Origin: Colivivens sp964452915
Lineage (GTDB): Bacteria > Bacteroidota > Bacteroidia > Bacteroidales > Bacteroidaceae
DNA length: 64,000 bases
Direction: 5' to 3'
Assembly: GCA_964452915.1 (NCBI GenBank)
Contig: CAYVNW010000001.1
Span: forward strand, 62,001 to 126,000
The notes beneath the pieces were generated by a model that saw only the letters and a list, made by a program, of their open reading frames with translations, was not told the origin of the DNA and searched no databases. Below, one piece after another: positions 19,961 to 30,521 of the stretch. How positions within the stretch are numbered: the stretch's first letter is position 1; every line of letters starts with the position of its first letter. Made by a program: the position numbers and the translations under genes.

Positions 19961-20953
19961 ATGGATGCATTAAAAGAAGTATGCTGGGGTGTAATTGGTT
20001 GCGGAGAAGCAACAGAGCACAAAAGTGGTCCAGCCCTGCAATGCGCAGAAGGTTCGTCAATTGTAGCAGTGATGAGCCGGAGCAAGGGAAAGGTGAAGTC
20101 ATATGCCATGCGTCATGGCATTCCGAAATATTATACTGATGCAATAGAGCTGATCAATGATCAGAGTGTGAATGCGGTATATATAGCCACACCGCCCTCT
20201 ACACACTCCACTTTCGCTATAATGGCTATGAAAGCAGGAAAGCCTGTTTATGTAGAGAAGCCGCTTGCAGCAAGCTATGAAGAGTGCCTTAGAATCAACA
20301 GCATATCCGAACAAACAGGGATCCCATGTTACGTAGCATACTACCGGCGCTACCTTCCTTACTTTAAGAAAGTAATTGAAATTCTGAAAAAACAAATGAT
20401 AGGTAAGGTGATGTCGGTTCAAATCAGATTTGCCGTTCCGCCAAGAGAACTTGACTACAACAAGACAAATCTCCCATGGCGACTTCAACCCGATATAGCA
20501 GGAGGCGGAGGTTACTTTTATGACCTTGCAAGTCACCAATTGGATATGCTACAGTATATGTTCGGAGTTATCCTCGAAGCAGAAGGCTATGCAGCAAACA
20601 TGGCAGGACTGTACAAAGTGGAAGACACGTTCAACGCCTGTTTCCGCTTTGGCAACGGAATCATAGGCAGTGGTTCTTGGTGTTTTGCCGCATATGAATC
20701 AGCACGGACCGACCGTATTGAAATAGTCGGTACAAAAGGCATGATTTCATTTTCGGTCTTTGACTACACACCTATAGCCTTGCAAACCGAGAATGGAGAG
20801 GAAGAACTGTCAGTACCAAATCCGCAATATGTGCAGGAACCTTTAATACAATGTATAGTTGATGCCTTAAGAGGTGGTAAGCCGTGTGAGTGCAACTCTG
20901 TGAGTGCCACACCTACCAATTGGGTAATGGACAGGATATTAGGTAAAATATAA
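19961..20953 (+). CDS. Gfo/Idh/MocA family NAD(P)-dependent oxidoreductase
   Basis: A 330-residue cytoplasmic dehydrogenase-type enzyme. An N-terminal Rossmann domain carries the GVIGCGEAT nucleotide loop (about 10-18), AVYIATPPSTH (about 71-81) and the EKP active-site lysine motif (about 97-99). The C-terminal alpha/beta domain contains GGGGYFYDLASHQLDML, with the family's conserved Gly-rich turn, Asp and His. Substrates of this family include sugars, inositol and their glycosides; which one applies here is unknown. It forms a two-gene unit with the DUF4421 gene 6 bases downstream. Confidence 0.9.
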   Translation: MDALKEVCWGVIGCGEATEHKSGPALQCAEGSSIVAVMSRSKGKVKSYAMRHGIPKYYTDAIELINDQSVNAVYIATPPSTHSTFAIMAMKAGKPVYVEKPLAASYEECLRINSISEQTGIPCYVAYYRRYLPYFKKVIEILKKQMIGKVMSVQIRFAVPPRELDYNKTNLPWRLQPDIAGGGGYFYDLASHQLDMLQYMFGVILEAEGYAANMAGLYKVEDTFNACFRFGNGIIGSGSWCFAAYESARTDRIEIVGTKGMISFSVFDYTPIALQTENGEEELSVPNPQYVQEPLIQCIVDALRGGKPCECNSVSATPTNWVMDRILGKI

Positions 20954-20959
20954 CTGCAC

Positions 20960-22177
20960 ATGAAAAACGCCTTCCTCGTATTTCTTTTTTTTCTGCCTTC
21001 ACATACATTTGCGGAAGACAGAGACAGTGTATTTCAAACAGGGAAAGACTATACGTGTGATACCATATACGATGAAGGTTATCAAAATCCACTGAATAAC
21101 CAAGACACACTACAGGCAAGCAGCAATGATACATTTGCACTTTTTCAGTCATCAAAGGACGTTGATATCGCATCTGTAAAGCCAAAGAAAAAAAGAAACT
21201 TTTTACAGACCATCTTCAAGGTCGCTGATGAAGTAACAGACTTCTTTATGGGTTGCGACACAAATTATGTCACCCCACAGAAATATGAGTTGACAGCACA
21301 AGCAGAGTTGTCGTATTGGCACGACTACTACCGCATTACTTCAAGCAAGAGTGGCAACAACAACAATATGTCGTTGGAGTCGGGTAATCCCCTTGTGCTT
21401 GGTGGCTACATATACTGGAGCATTTTCGGTTATGGCCACTCTATCAACCTTGGCGATATAGGTAAACCACAAGGTGAGACTAACGGAACAGGATACCGAA
21501 ACTCGTTTACTCTTAACACTGCCCGCATCATTGCTGAGATTTATACGTTCCGATCGGGTAAATCAGCACGATTTGTCAACATATCTGATGTAGATTTGGA
21601 TGGTCAAGACAAGAAGTTTAAAGGACTCAACTCAAAATGTGTCGGTTTTGACGCACAATACATATTCAATCACCGGCGCTACTCTTGGCCAGCCGCATTT
21701 GGAGAGAACGCCGTACAGCGCCGCAGTTGCGGTTCTTGGAAACTGGGTCTCTCATATAACCACGTGAGTGTCACTTTCAACAGTTCTGAGTTGTCGGACT
21801 ATATAGCACAACAAATCGATACAACCCTTTTGTTTAATAAAGTAAGCTATACAGACTATTCCATCAGTTTTGGGTACGGTTACAATTGGGCATTCAGGAA
21901 GAATTGCATTTGGGCGGTATCAGTGCTTCCTTCATTAGGATACCGGCAATCCAACATTACAGAACACGACCTTGGAAAAGACATATTACGACAGATAAGT
22001 ACCGACTTGGTATTTCGAACAAGTTTGTTTTGGAACAACACCAAATACTTCACCGGACTTGTACTTGACGTACACACATATAGCTACCACGAGAAGAAAT
22101 TCAGTCTTACCAACAACTACGGAACAATCAAGTTCATTGTCGGGTTTAACTTTTTAAAGAAAAGTCAATACAAGTAA
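20960..22177 (+). CDS. DUF4421 outer-membrane-like protein
   Basis: A 405-residue protein with a signal peptide (residues 1-18, ending HTFAE), a low-complexity linker to about 85, and a beta-rich remainder with alternating aromatic strands (WSIFGYGHSINLGD, YSISFGYGYNWAF, YGTIKFIVGFNFL), as expected for a small outer-membrane barrel. DUF4421 proteins are common in Bacteroidetes and of unknown function. It probably shares a transcript with the oxidoreductase upstream; no functional link is evident. Confidence 0.7.
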   Translation: MKNAFLVFLFFLPSHTFAEDRDSVFQTGKDYTCDTIYDEGYQNPLNNQDTLQASSNDTFALFQSSKDVDIASVKPKKKRNFLQTIFKVADEVTDFFMGCDTNYVTPQKYELTAQAELSYWHDYYRITSSKSGNNNNMSLESGNPLVLGGYIYWSIFGYGHSINLGDIGKPQGETNGTGYRNSFTLNTARIIAEIYTFRSGKSARFVNISDVDLDGQDKKFKGLNSKCVGFDAQYIFNHRRYSWPAAFGENAVQRRSCGSWKLGLSYNHVSVTFNSSELSDYIAQQIDTTLLFNKVSYTDYSISFGYGYNWAFRKNCIWAVSVLPSLGYRQSNITEHDLGKDILRQISTDLVFRTSLFWNNTKYFTGLVLDVHTYSYHEKKFSLTNNYGTIKFIVGFNFLKKSQYK

Positions 22178-22202
22178 CGGGGCACGTAATTAAAGTGACC
22201 TT

Positions 22203-22224
22203 GCCGCTAACTTTAACTAGCGGC
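22203..22224. terminator. stem-loop between convergent genes
   Basis: GCCGCTA (22203-22209) and TAGCGGC (22218-22224) form a perfect 7-bp stem with an 8-base loop, 26 bases after the DUF4421 stop and facing mutS2. No T-run follows on either strand, so it is at best a weak terminator or an RNA 3'-end stabiliser. Confidence 0.4.
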
Positions 22225-22336
22225 ATAACTTGAAATCTATCTATTATTGCTATTGCTTGCATTGTATATTGTATTGCTGTTCATGAAAGCATAATGGATA
22301 GGATATTCATGACTCTATTCGTCGGACTCAAGTTAA

Positions 22337-24790
22337 TTAAAAGTCTACGACAGTGATGCCACTACCTCCAAATTGCGGACTTTCGTCATGAAAATCCCGA
22401 ACTTCTGGAATAGTACTAATATACTGTCTTACTATTTGCCGTAATATTCCATTACCTGTGCCATGAAGAATTCTGACTCTCGAAGCATTGGTTACAAGTG
22501 CGTCATCAATAAAAAGACTTACTGCCTGCATGCACTCGTCACCTCTCATTCCCCTTACATCAAGCTGGCCTGTAAAATTGAGAGTGGTGTTGCGAATAGT
22601 ATCCTGTGTATTTGATGTAACAAACGCTACATCCCGCTGCTGCGCCTTAGGTGCATCACAATGTTCGAGCCTGTCAAGTTTCACATTGATCTGCACATTA
22701 CCAAAAGCCACCTGCGCTTCTTTTCCACTAAGTTTCTGTATACGACCTACAGTAGTTTGACCTTTCATTTTTACATAATCACCAACACCAAATGGCTGCA
22801 AAGATGCAGGGGCAGAGATTTTAGATGCCAGAGGTTCCACAACAGGAATGTTCCGATGAGGACGGTTCACCCGCTTTTTAGGTATATCAGAGTTCTTCGT
22901 CTCAACCTCTTCCTTGTATTTGTCGAGCCTTTCTCTGATTTGCTTTGTTTTTTCACGCTCGGCTTGCGCCTCCTTTATGTTTTTTATCGCACGTTCAATC
23001 TCTGCATTCGAACTTTTCAGCAATTGCTGCGCCTGAGTTTTTGCCTGTTCGATTATCTCATTCTTCTGTGCGTGTATCTTATCGTATTCATCCTCGTATC
23101 GTTGTATGGTAGCTTCAAGTCTCTTCTCTTTTTGATGAATCTCCTGCCGTTTATTTTCCCAGTATCGCTTGTCACGCGAAATATCTTGCAAATACTTGTC
23201 GGAAAAGATATAATTGTGTCCTACAAGCTTTGAAGCTTCTTCGATCACATCCTCAGGCAAGCCGATCTTACGTGCGATTTCCACGGCGAACGAACTACCA
23301 GGATTGCCTATGCGCAATTGGAACAATGGCTGCATCTGTTGTCGGTCGTATAACATCGCCCCATTGACAATACCAGGGGTGTTTTGCGCAAACTGCTTTA
23401 AGTTCTGATAGTGCGTAGTTATCACACCAAATGCTTTCTTGGCATTGAAACGTTTCAGAACAGCTTCAGCAATCGCACCGCCAATTTGAGGTTCCGTTCC
23501 ACCACCAAACTCATCAATGAGTATGAGAGTCGAGAAGTTAGCGTTCTTCAACATAAATTTCATGTTCATAAGGTGTGAAGAGTAAGTAGAAAGATCATTT
23601 TCCAAACTCTGTTCATCGCCTATGTCAATAAATATATTTTGAAAGATACCCAATTTACTGCTCTCTGCAACCGGTATAAGCAGTCCACATTGCAACATGT
23701 ATTGTAGAAGTCCTACAGTCTTCAGACACACCGATTTTCCTCCCGCGTTAGGTCCTGATATAAGCAAAATCCGTTGATTACTGTCGAGGCGAATATCAAG
23801 TGGCACCACTTTACGTCCGTGTTTCTCAAGCGACATACGGAGTAATGGATGAACCGCCATACTCATATCCAACTGTTGGCAATCTTCCACAACCGGCATA
23901 ATTGAATCGGTCCTGACAGCGAATTTTGCCTTAGCACGGATAAAATCTATGTCACCAAGAAACTCATACGAACGTATCATATCGAGGACGTAAGGACGTA
24001 TCGATTCAGTGAACACAGTCATTATACGCACAATTTCTCTCCGCTCTTCGCTCTCAAGTTCACGTATGCGGTTGTTCGCTTCAACTACCTCTGCTGGTTC
24101 AATATATACAGTACGTCCTGAGTCCGACTCATCGTGGACTATTCCATTAATTTTACGTTTCATTGCCGGAACCACAGGAAGTACAAGTCTGCCGTCACGC
24201 ATGGTTGGCGCAGAATCCTTATCAACCATACCATCTGTCTTTGCTTGTCTCAATATTCGGTGCAACATGCCAGATATGCTATTAGACAAGCTCATCTTCT
24301 CCTGCCGTATACGCATCAAAGCGACAGTTGCAGAATCCTTGACATCACCATTCTTATCAAGTATTTGACTAATCCTACGGACCACATTAGGAAACGTTTT
24401 AATCTTCATTGCCAAAGCCGAGAGCGCTGTGTATACAGGTTGCTCATCACCAGTAGTCCGTTTAGCAAAGAAGTTAACAATCTTATCAATGGAGTCGAGT
24501 GAACGTTGCAAATCAAACAATTCATCAACAAGCAGAAACGTATTTTGTATTTTTATTCGTCGGAGCGCAGGTCGCAAGTCATAAAAATTCTGGTCGGGAA
24601 AATCTTCTTCACGAACTATTCTGACAAACTCCTGAGTTTGGTGCATAGCTGTAATTATGTCATCAAATTTAGAGCTAAACTCCATAGAGTCCACACGTTC
24701 AACGCCTAAAGGACACAGACATGCATCCTTAAGCATCTGACGTATAACTTTAAAGCCTATTTTTTCTTCGTAATTTTCCGGATATATCAT
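22337..24790 (-). CDS. mutS2: MutS2-family ATPase/endonuclease
   Basis: An 817-residue protein of the MutS2 family, which acts on recombination intermediates and, in some bacteria, on collided ribosomes. MutS core and lever region about 1-300; ABC-type ATPase with Walker A GPNAGGKS near 340 and DEFGGGTEP near 420; long coiled coil about 510-630; KOW-like segment near 665; C-terminal Smr nuclease domain (about 745-817) with the LDVRG and HGTGNG motifs. Its start codon overlaps the rarA stop by 4 bases (24787-24790), so the two are co-transcribed and probably translationally coupled. Confidence 0.96.
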   Translation of the reverse strand: MIYPENYEEKIGFKVIRQMLKDACLCPLGVERVDSMEFSSKFDDIITAMHQTQEFVRIVREEDFPDQNFYDLRPALRRIKIQNTFLLVDELFDLQRSLDSIDKIVNFFAKRTTGDEQPVYTALSALAMKIKTFPNVVRRISQILDKNGDVKDSATVALMRIRQEKMSLSNSISGMLHRILRQAKTDGMVDKDSAPTMRDGRLVLPVVPAMKRKINGIVHDESDSGRTVYIEPAEVVEANNRIRELESEERREIVRIMTVFTESIRPYVLDMIRSYEFLGDIDFIRAKAKFAVRTDSIMPVVEDCQQLDMSMAVHPLLRMSLEKHGRKVVPLDIRLDSNQRILLISGPNAGGKSVCLKTVGLLQYMLQCGLLIPVAESSKLGIFQNIFIDIGDEQSLENDLSTYSSHLMNMKFMLKNANFSTLILIDEFGGGTEPQIGGAIAEAVLKRFNAKKAFGVITTHYQNLKQFAQNTPGIVNGAMLYDRQQMQPLFQLRIGNPGSSFAVEIARKIGLPEDVIEEASKLVGHNYIFSDKYLQDISRDKRYWENKRQEIHQKEKRLEATIQRYEDEYDKIHAQKNEIIEQAKTQAQQLLKSSNAEIERAIKNIKEAQAEREKTKQIRERLDKYKEEVETKNSDIPKKRVNRPHRNIPVVEPLASKISAPASLQPFGVGDYVKMKGQTTVGRIQKLSGKEAQVAFGNVQINVKLDRLEHCDAPKAQQRDVAFVTSNTQDTIRNTTLNFTGQLDVRGMRGDECMQAVSLFIDDALVTNASRVRILHGTGNGILRQIVRQYISTIPEVRDFHDESPQFGGSGITVVDF

Positions 24791-26085
24791 GTTGTTTGGT
24801 TTCCTGTGCTTTTTAAACTGTTCTCTTCATTTGTATTCTGCTTACCGTGCAGTGCATCCATTCTTGTCTTCAACTTAATTTCCTGCTGATTATCCTGTGC
24901 ATGCCAAAATGTCTTACCTACAGCGTCATCTGGCAAGAATTGTTGGTCTACATAGTGTCCTGGATAATCATGGGCATACTTATAGTCCTTCCCGTAACCC
25001 AACTGCTCCATCAATTTTGTCGGGGCATTCCGCAAATGGAGCGGTACAGGCAAATTTCCGCTTTGTTGTACATATTGCAAGGCATCGTTAACCGCCATGT
25101 AAGCGGAATTACTCTTCGGACTAGTAGCAAGATATACGGTAGCTTCAGCCAACGGGATTCTGCCTTCGGGCCATCCAATCTTATGCACAGCATCGAATGC
25201 CGCATTGGCAAGCAATAAGGCATTTGGATTTGCGAGGCCAATATCTTCGCTTGCAGAGATTATAAGCCTACGGGCAATAAACTCGGGCTCTTCCCCACCC
25301 TCTATCATACGTGCAAGATAATAGACTGCTGCATCAGGATCACTGCCTCTTATACTCTTTATGAACGCCGAAATCAAATCATAATGCATTTCCCCGTCTT
25401 TGTCATACGCAAGCGGATTCAGCTGAAGACAATTTGTCACCGCTTCATCATCGATGACATCCGTCTCATTTGTTACGAGTTCAATAATATTAAGCAGTTT
25501 GCGTGCATCTCCTCCAGAGTAACGCAACAAAGCATTGGTTTCCTTAAGTTCAATATTGCACTCTTTAAGGTATATGTCCTTTTTCAATACACGATTGGTC
25601 AGTTCAAGCAAGTCATCCTTATCAAGAGGCTTAAGTACATAGACTTGGCACCTGCTAAGAAGCGGACGTATTACTTCAAACGAAGGATTCTCCGTAGTGG
25701 CTCCAATCAATGTCACCACACCTTGTTCCACTGCCCCCAACAACGAGTCCTGCTGGCTTTTGGAGAAACGGTGAATTTCATCTATGAACAAGATTGGGTT
25801 ACCAGTACCAAAGAATCTTGACGACCTTGCCTTCTCAATAACTTCACGTACATCCTTTACTCCACTCGTCACAGCACTCAACGTGAAGAAAGGCAAGTCC
25901 AAGGTCTTTGCAATTATATTGGCAAGTGTTGTTTTACCGACTCCCGGGGGGCCCCACAGTATGAACGACGACACACGACCACTGTCGATCATATTTCTGA
26001 TGACCGATCCCTCACCAACAAGATGCTTTTGTCCGATATAATCGTCCAGCGTCTGAGGACGCATTCTTTCTGCCAGAGGTTGCAT
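24787..26085 (-). CDS. rarA: replication-associated recombination protein A (AAA+ ATPase)
   Basis: A 432-residue RarA/MgsA/WRNIP1-family ATPase that acts at stalled replication forks. Walker A GPPGVGKTT near residues 45-53, Walker B LFIDEIHRF near 100, sensor-1 GATTENPSF near 128, arginine-finger region LLSRCQVY near 141, and the C-terminal tetramerisation domain (SAFIKSIRGSDPDAAVYYLARM, about 238-260). First gene of a two-gene operon with mutS2. A -7 box lies at 26106-26113. Confidence 0.95.
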   Translation of the reverse strand: MQPLAERMRPQTLDDYIGQKHLVGEGSVIRNMIDSGRVSSFILWGPPGVGKTTLANIIAKTLDLPFFTLSAVTSGVKDVREVIEKARSSRFFGTGNPILFIDEIHRFSKSQQDSLLGAVEQGVVTLIGATTENPSFEVIRPLLSRCQVYVLKPLDKDDLLELTNRVLKKDIYLKECNIELKETNALLRYSGGDARKLLNIIELVTNETDVIDDEAVTNCLQLNPLAYDKDGEMHYDLISAFIKSIRGSDPDAAVYYLARMIEGGEEPEFIARRLIISASEDIGLANPNALLLANAAFDAVHKIGWPEGRIPLAEATVYLATSPKSNSAYMAVNDALQYVQQSGNLPVPLHLRNAPTKLMEQLGYGKDYKYAHDYPGHYVDQQFLPDDAVGKTFWHAQDNQQEIKLKTRMDALHGKQNTNEENSLKSTGNQTT

Positions 26086-26105
26086 TTCACTTTGCTTTTG
26101 AACTG

Positions 26106-26113
26106 CAAATTTA
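26106..26113 (-). promoter_or_regulatory. -7 box for rarA-mutS2
   Basis: Minus-strand TAAATTTG matches TAnnTTTG, 20 bases upstream of the rarA ATG. No clear -33 element. Confidence 0.55.
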
Positions 26114-26423
26114 GCAAATAAAACCGAACCGATGAATAATCACCGTCTGAAAAAGCAAATAGAACACACAAGTTCGATACAATGATACATAAACAATGGC
26201 CTGTAAGCAATGGCTTCTATGTTTGCAGTATCTCATAGTTTGCTCCTGTCCTGGCGGCACAAAAGCCCAGAACATCTATTTCCCACCAGATTTTTCTTCC
26301 TCTCTTAATGATGGATTGGACAGATCCCCTGTTCAAGGCATAATATTTTACCGATTTATTTTGACGTCTTGATTATTCTTTGTAACTTCGTGGCATAATT
26401 ACTCATGGTTTGAGCCTAAGCTT
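26114..26423. other. intergenic region between rarA and the GT2-addAB unit
   Basis: About 310 bases between divergent genes. I see no RNA gene, strong hairpin or repeat. A 40-codon minus-strand open stretch (26217-26337) looks somewhat protein-like but has no start codon. No exact TAnnTTTG box was found for the plus-strand gene; the nearest is TATTCTTTG, which has one base too many. Confidence 0.4.
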
Positions 26424-27308
26424 ATGCTATCAATATTGATTCCTACATACAATTATGATTGCTCCACCCTTGTGGAGTCTCTTAAGAAACAATGCGATCA
26501 GAGTGGCATCACTTATGAAATTATTGTGGCTGACGACGGATCGTCCAATCCGATATGGATGGAAGGCGCGACTATTATCGACGGGTTGAAGAACTGCAGG
26601 TTCATACGCCGCGACATTAACATTGGTAGAAGCCGTATCAGGAATTTCCTTGCATCGGTTGCAAATGGAGACTTACTCCTTTTCATGGACCAGGACGGTA
26701 AAGTAATCAGAGACGATTTCATTGACAAGTATCTTGTTGCTGCAGAGACACACGATGTAGTATGCGGAGGCATCCAGCAAAACGAAGTCCGACCACCAAA
26801 GCAATATTCATTACGTTACAAATACGAATTGAGATATGAGAAACGCATATCGCCTGAAAGTCTCAACTCCGATCCAAAGAGCAAATTCCGTTCGTTTTGC
26901 TTCCTCATCCATAAAGATGTCGCCAACCATGTGAAGATGGACGAAAGATTCTCAGCTTATGGCTATGAGGATGTAAAATACGGGATGGACCTTCGCAAGG
27001 CGGGCTACCAAATATACTACATCGATAACCCTCTGGCAAACGATGACTTGGAGGAGAATCCGCAATTTGTGAGAAAAACAGAGGTTGCGTTAACGACACT
27101 ACATCAGTTCGAGGAAGAATTGGCAGACAATGTGTCGATTACACGTCATGTACGCAGATTGCGCAATGCCAGACTAAATCCGATTATCCGTATTGTAAGC
27201 CGTATAGTTAAGGTACCAATCCGCAACAACCTTTGTAGCACTCACCCTGTGGTAGGACTGTTCAATCTGTACAAATTAATATATTACATAAGCATAAATA
27301 ATGACTGA
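26424..27308 (+). CDS. family 2 glycosyltransferase
   Basis: A 294-residue GT-A-fold enzyme. It starts MLSILIPTYNYD, the usual GT2 N-terminus, with VADDGSSN near 34-41, a metal-binding FMDQDG near 90-95, and an acceptor-side region GYEDVKYGMDLRKAGY near 172-188. Basic C-terminal helices could attach it to the membrane. It probably adds a sugar to a surface glycan or lipid; donor and acceptor are unknown. Its last 8 bases overlap the addA-like gene, so it is co-transcribed with two DNA-repair genes of no obvious related function. Confidence 0.88.
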   Translation: MLSILIPTYNYDCSTLVESLKKQCDQSGITYEIIVADDGSSNPIWMEGATIIDGLKNCRFIRRDINIGRSRIRNFLASVANGDLLLFMDQDGKVIRDDFIDKYLVAAETHDVVCGGIQQNEVRPPKQYSLRYKYELRYEKRISPESLNSDPKSKFRSFCFLIHKDVANHVKMDERFSAYGYEDVKYGMDLRKAGYQIYYIDNPLANDDLEENPQFVRKTEVALTTLHQFEEELADNVSITRHVRRLRNARLNPIIRIVSRIVKVPIRNNLCSTHPVVGLFNLYKLIYYISINND

Positions 27309-30300
27309 CTTAGGGAAATTGAAGGTAGGACGTGCATCTGCGGGCAGCGGAAAAACGTTCACCTTGACCGTTGAATACATAAGTCTCCTGATCATGAATC
27401 CGGAGAACTACCGATATATCCTTGCCGTCACTTTCACGAACAAGGCTACAAACGAAATGAAGCACCGTATAATTGATACCCTGCACCTCTTAGGACAAGG
27501 CGACAAGAGTGCTGACAATTACCTTTCAAAACTGATGGAGAAAAGTAGAAAAAGTGCAGAGATTATCAGACAACAGTGTGCACAAGCACTGACACTCATA
27601 TTGCATGATTACAGTCGTTTCCGCATCGAGACGATAGACTCTTTCTTCCAAAGTATCATACGCGATTTGGCACGTGAGCTTAATCTTACAGCCAATCTGA
27701 AAGTTGACCTCGATTCCGATGAGGCACTTGAGGATGCTGTGGGTCGCATGATTGAAGATATGAAGGTCGGAGATGACGTGTACAATGCCGTGCTTTCCTA
27801 TGTGCAGGATAACTTGAACGAACAAAATAAGAATTGGAAAATTGATACCGAAGTCATTCAGTTCAGCAAAAACATATATAACGAAAACTACCTTAAGGAA
27901 GAAAAAGCAATAAGCGAAAAGACAAGTGAGCCAGGTTTTTATGCTAAATACAAGTCCATGCTTTACAAAAAGCTCGACCAACTCGGACAAGACAGTAAGG
28001 CAAACGCAATGGAATTCAATTCTTATATAAAAGAACATGGCTTCAATTCCACACATTTCATTAATGGAAAAAATGGAGTCTTTAGCTTTTTTCCAAAGAT
28101 AACAGACGGCAAAAATCCAAAGATCCCTGCAGCTATAGAAAATGACTCGGGAGCCAGCTGGATGACAGACGAATCACTCGATGACCAACATTCGAGTTTC
28201 TACAGAGAGCTTATGGCTAATGAAATGCTCATTCGGAAAAAGACCGCCACTGTAAAAGCTGTACTCAAGCACCTAAACCAAATGAGTCTGTTAGGAAGTG
28301 TCGACAAGACTTTGAGGAAGCTCAACAAAGAACACAACCGCTTCATTCTGGCTGACACCGCACACAAACTCAACGAAATTATCAGCGACAACGACATTCC
28401 ATTTATATACGAGAAAGCATCATCATATTTCAAATACATCATGATCGATGAATTTCAAGATACAAGCGAACTGCAATGGCGAAATTTCATTCCTCTATTG
28501 AAAGAGTGTATTGCCAACGGAAACGTATGCATCATTGTAGGAGACGTTAAGCAAAGCATATACAGATGGAGAAATAGTGACTGGGGAATACTGAACGACA
28601 TAAATACAGACCCGAACTTTAGCGGCGTGATTGATGAAGCAGACATGACTAAAGCACTTGACACCAACCATAGAAGTGACGAATATATCGTGACATTCAA
28701 TAATAAATTTTTCGTCAAAGCAGAAGAGGTTGTGGCAGAGCACTATTCTAAAGAATTTGGGAACAAAGAGCTAACAGATAAAATTCGGCGAGCCTACAGT
28801 TCTGTGAAACAAAAGATTGACGACAGATATAAAGGCAAGGGATTTGTCGATATCATTGATATAACGAAAGATGAAAAAGAACTAGGAGCACAGACATCAA
28901 AAACAAACAATGAGCAAGCATTTGACAAACTGATGCTTGAAGAACTTGAAAGCATGCTCCAACATCTCATTGATAAAAAGAATGTGAATGAAAGCGACAT
29001 AGCCATACTCACACGGTCAAACCGTGAACTGAAACTTGTGTCGGCATATATCAAGCAACACTTGCCAAAGGTGAAGATTGTAAGTGACGAAGCATTTCAA
29101 CTCGACTCATCCGAGGCTGTGAATATGCTGATACTTGCTATGCAAGTGGTTGCAGGTTACAACCCAAAGAAATACACACAAGAACAAAAGCCTCTTAATA
29201 TGTTCCTGTGTGCAACACTCGCCTACCGATACCAAAATCTGATTGTCGGCAATTCGTCAATCATCTCACATCTCGAACAATGTATGCAAGCCAAAGCTGA
29301 CGAATTGAAACAGATGTTGCCAAAGCAATTCTTTACTGACATTGCAGAAATGCAGACACTTCCTGTGTATGAACTATGCGAAAGGCTATTTAACCAATTC
29401 CAGCTTTATCGCCTCAAGGGACAGTCGGCCTACCTATTCTACTTTATGGATGAAGTGGCGGCATTCTCAAGAGACAATTCATCAAACATCAGTAGCTTTA
29501 TTGATTACTGGAACGACAAACTTCACTCAAAGACCATACCTTCAAACAGTTCCAGCGGTATACAACTTATGACAATCCATAAGTCGAAGGGCTTGGAATT
29601 CCATACTGTAATCATTCCGTTCTGTAATTGGGAAATGGGAGGTAGCGGAACAATCCTCTGGTGCAAATCAGACGATGCCAACAAACTTCCACTGACGCCA
29701 ATCTATTTCAATAAAGGTCTGACAAACACAGACTTTAAAAAGGAATATGAGGTTGAAGAACTCAAAAACTACGTTGACAATCTTAACCTCCTTTACGTTG
29801 CTTTTACTCGTGCCTCACATAACTTAATTGTACTGACTGGAAAAAAAGTCAAACGCTACAGTGTATACGATGTAATAAAAAGTGTAACAGAGGCATCTAA
29901 ATTAGTTCTATCAGGCAACATAATAGCATCAGACCAAAAGAAAGATTTATCTAAGGGTACAAAGAGCGATATAACAGTGGACTTTGTCAACACAGAATTA
30001 ATCCCTGAGTTCAGACAATCGAACAAGTCAAAAGAATTTGTATATGATGAAGACAATCCAGAAGATAACAGGGCAACATACATTAAAAAGGGACTTGTGG
30101 TGCATAAGGTATTTGAGATGATACAAAATGAGGATGACATACCACAAGCACTCAGGACACTCGAACAGGATGGTGTAATGCAAGACAAAACTTTCTACGA
30201 AGAAATTAAGACATTCGTTACTGACGCACTAAAAGACAGCAGAGTAAGAGACTGGTTCGCTCCGAAATGGAACGTTATGAACGAATGCGACTTTATAATG

Positions 30301-30510
30301 AATAAAGGTGGAATCGCCAAAACCAGTCGCCCCGACAGAGTCATATACGACGATAACGAGACTATAGTAATCGACTACAAAACAGGCAAGCCACTCGGCA
30401 TTCACAAAACACAAGTGCAAAACTATATGCGTCAACTCAAACTTATGGGAATGCCAAACGTACACGGTTTCTTATGGTATATGAAAGAAAATAAAATACA
30501 GCCTATCTAA
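27301..30510 (+). CDS. addA: AddA-like UvrD/Rep helicase with C-terminal nuclease domain
   Basis: A 1069-residue SF1A helicase-nuclease that would process double-strand breaks together with the next gene product. Walker A AGSGKT at about 14-19, helicase motif II IDEFQDTSELQW near 381-392, GDVKQSIYRWR near 413-423, MTIHKSKGLEF near 757-767 and the VAFTRAS motif near 835. The C-terminal PD-(D/E)xK nuclease has GLVVHKVFE near 933, RPDRVIYD near 1010 and VIDYKTG at about 1023-1029. Symbol given by domain architecture; the Bacteroidetes proteins are distant from B. subtilis AddA. Starts inside the GT2 stop. Confidence 0.9.
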   Translation: MTDLGKLKVGRASAGSGKTFTLTVEYISLLIMNPENYRYILAVTFTNKATNEMKHRIIDTLHLLGQGDKSADNYLSKLMEKSRKSAEIIRQQCAQALTLILHDYSRFRIETIDSFFQSIIRDLARELNLTANLKVDLDSDEALEDAVGRMIEDMKVGDDVYNAVLSYVQDNLNEQNKNWKIDTEVIQFSKNIYNENYLKEEKAISEKTSEPGFYAKYKSMLYKKLDQLGQDSKANAMEFNSYIKEHGFNSTHFINGKNGVFSFFPKITDGKNPKIPAAIENDSGASWMTDESLDDQHSSFYRELMANEMLIRKKTATVKAVLKHLNQMSLLGSVDKTLRKLNKEHNRFILADTAHKLNEIISDNDIPFIYEKASSYFKYIMIDEFQDTSELQWRNFIPLLKECIANGNVCIIVGDVKQSIYRWRNSDWGILNDINTDPNFSGVIDEADMTKALDTNHRSDEYIVTFNNKFFVKAEEVVAEHYSKEFGNKELTDKIRRAYSSVKQKIDDRYKGKGFVDIIDITKDEKELGAQTSKTNNEQAFDKLMLEELESMLQHLIDKKNVNESDIAILTRSNRELKLVSAYIKQHLPKVKIVSDEAFQLDSSEAVNMLILAMQVVAGYNPKKYTQEQKPLNMFLCATLAYRYQNLIVGNSSIISHLEQCMQAKADELKQMLPKQFFTDIAEMQTLPVYELCERLFNQFQLYRLKGQSAYLFYFMDEVAAFSRDNSSNISSFIDYWNDKLHSKTIPSNSSSGIQLMTIHKSKGLEFHTVIIPFCNWEMGGSGTILWCKSDDANKLPLTPIYFNKGLTNTDFKKEYEVEELKNYVDNLNLLYVAFTRASHNLIVLTGKKVKRYSVYDVIKSVTEASKLVLSGNIIASDQKKDLSKGTKSDITVDFVNTELIPEFRQSNKSKEFVYDEDNPEDNRATYIKKGLVVHKVFEMIQNEDDIPQALRTLEQDGVMQDKTFYEEIKTFVTDALKDSRVRDWFAPKWNVMNECDFIMNKGGIAKTSRPDRVIYDDNETIVIDYKTGKPLGIHKTQVQNYMRQLKLMGMPNVHGFLWYMKENKIQPI

Positions 30511-30521
30511 AACGACTTAAG

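Noticed and set aside
26217..26337. Minus-strand open stretch ending in GANYEILQT
   Set aside because: Looks faintly like the tail of a protein, but it is only 40 codons with no start and an upstream stop; too little to call a pseudogene.
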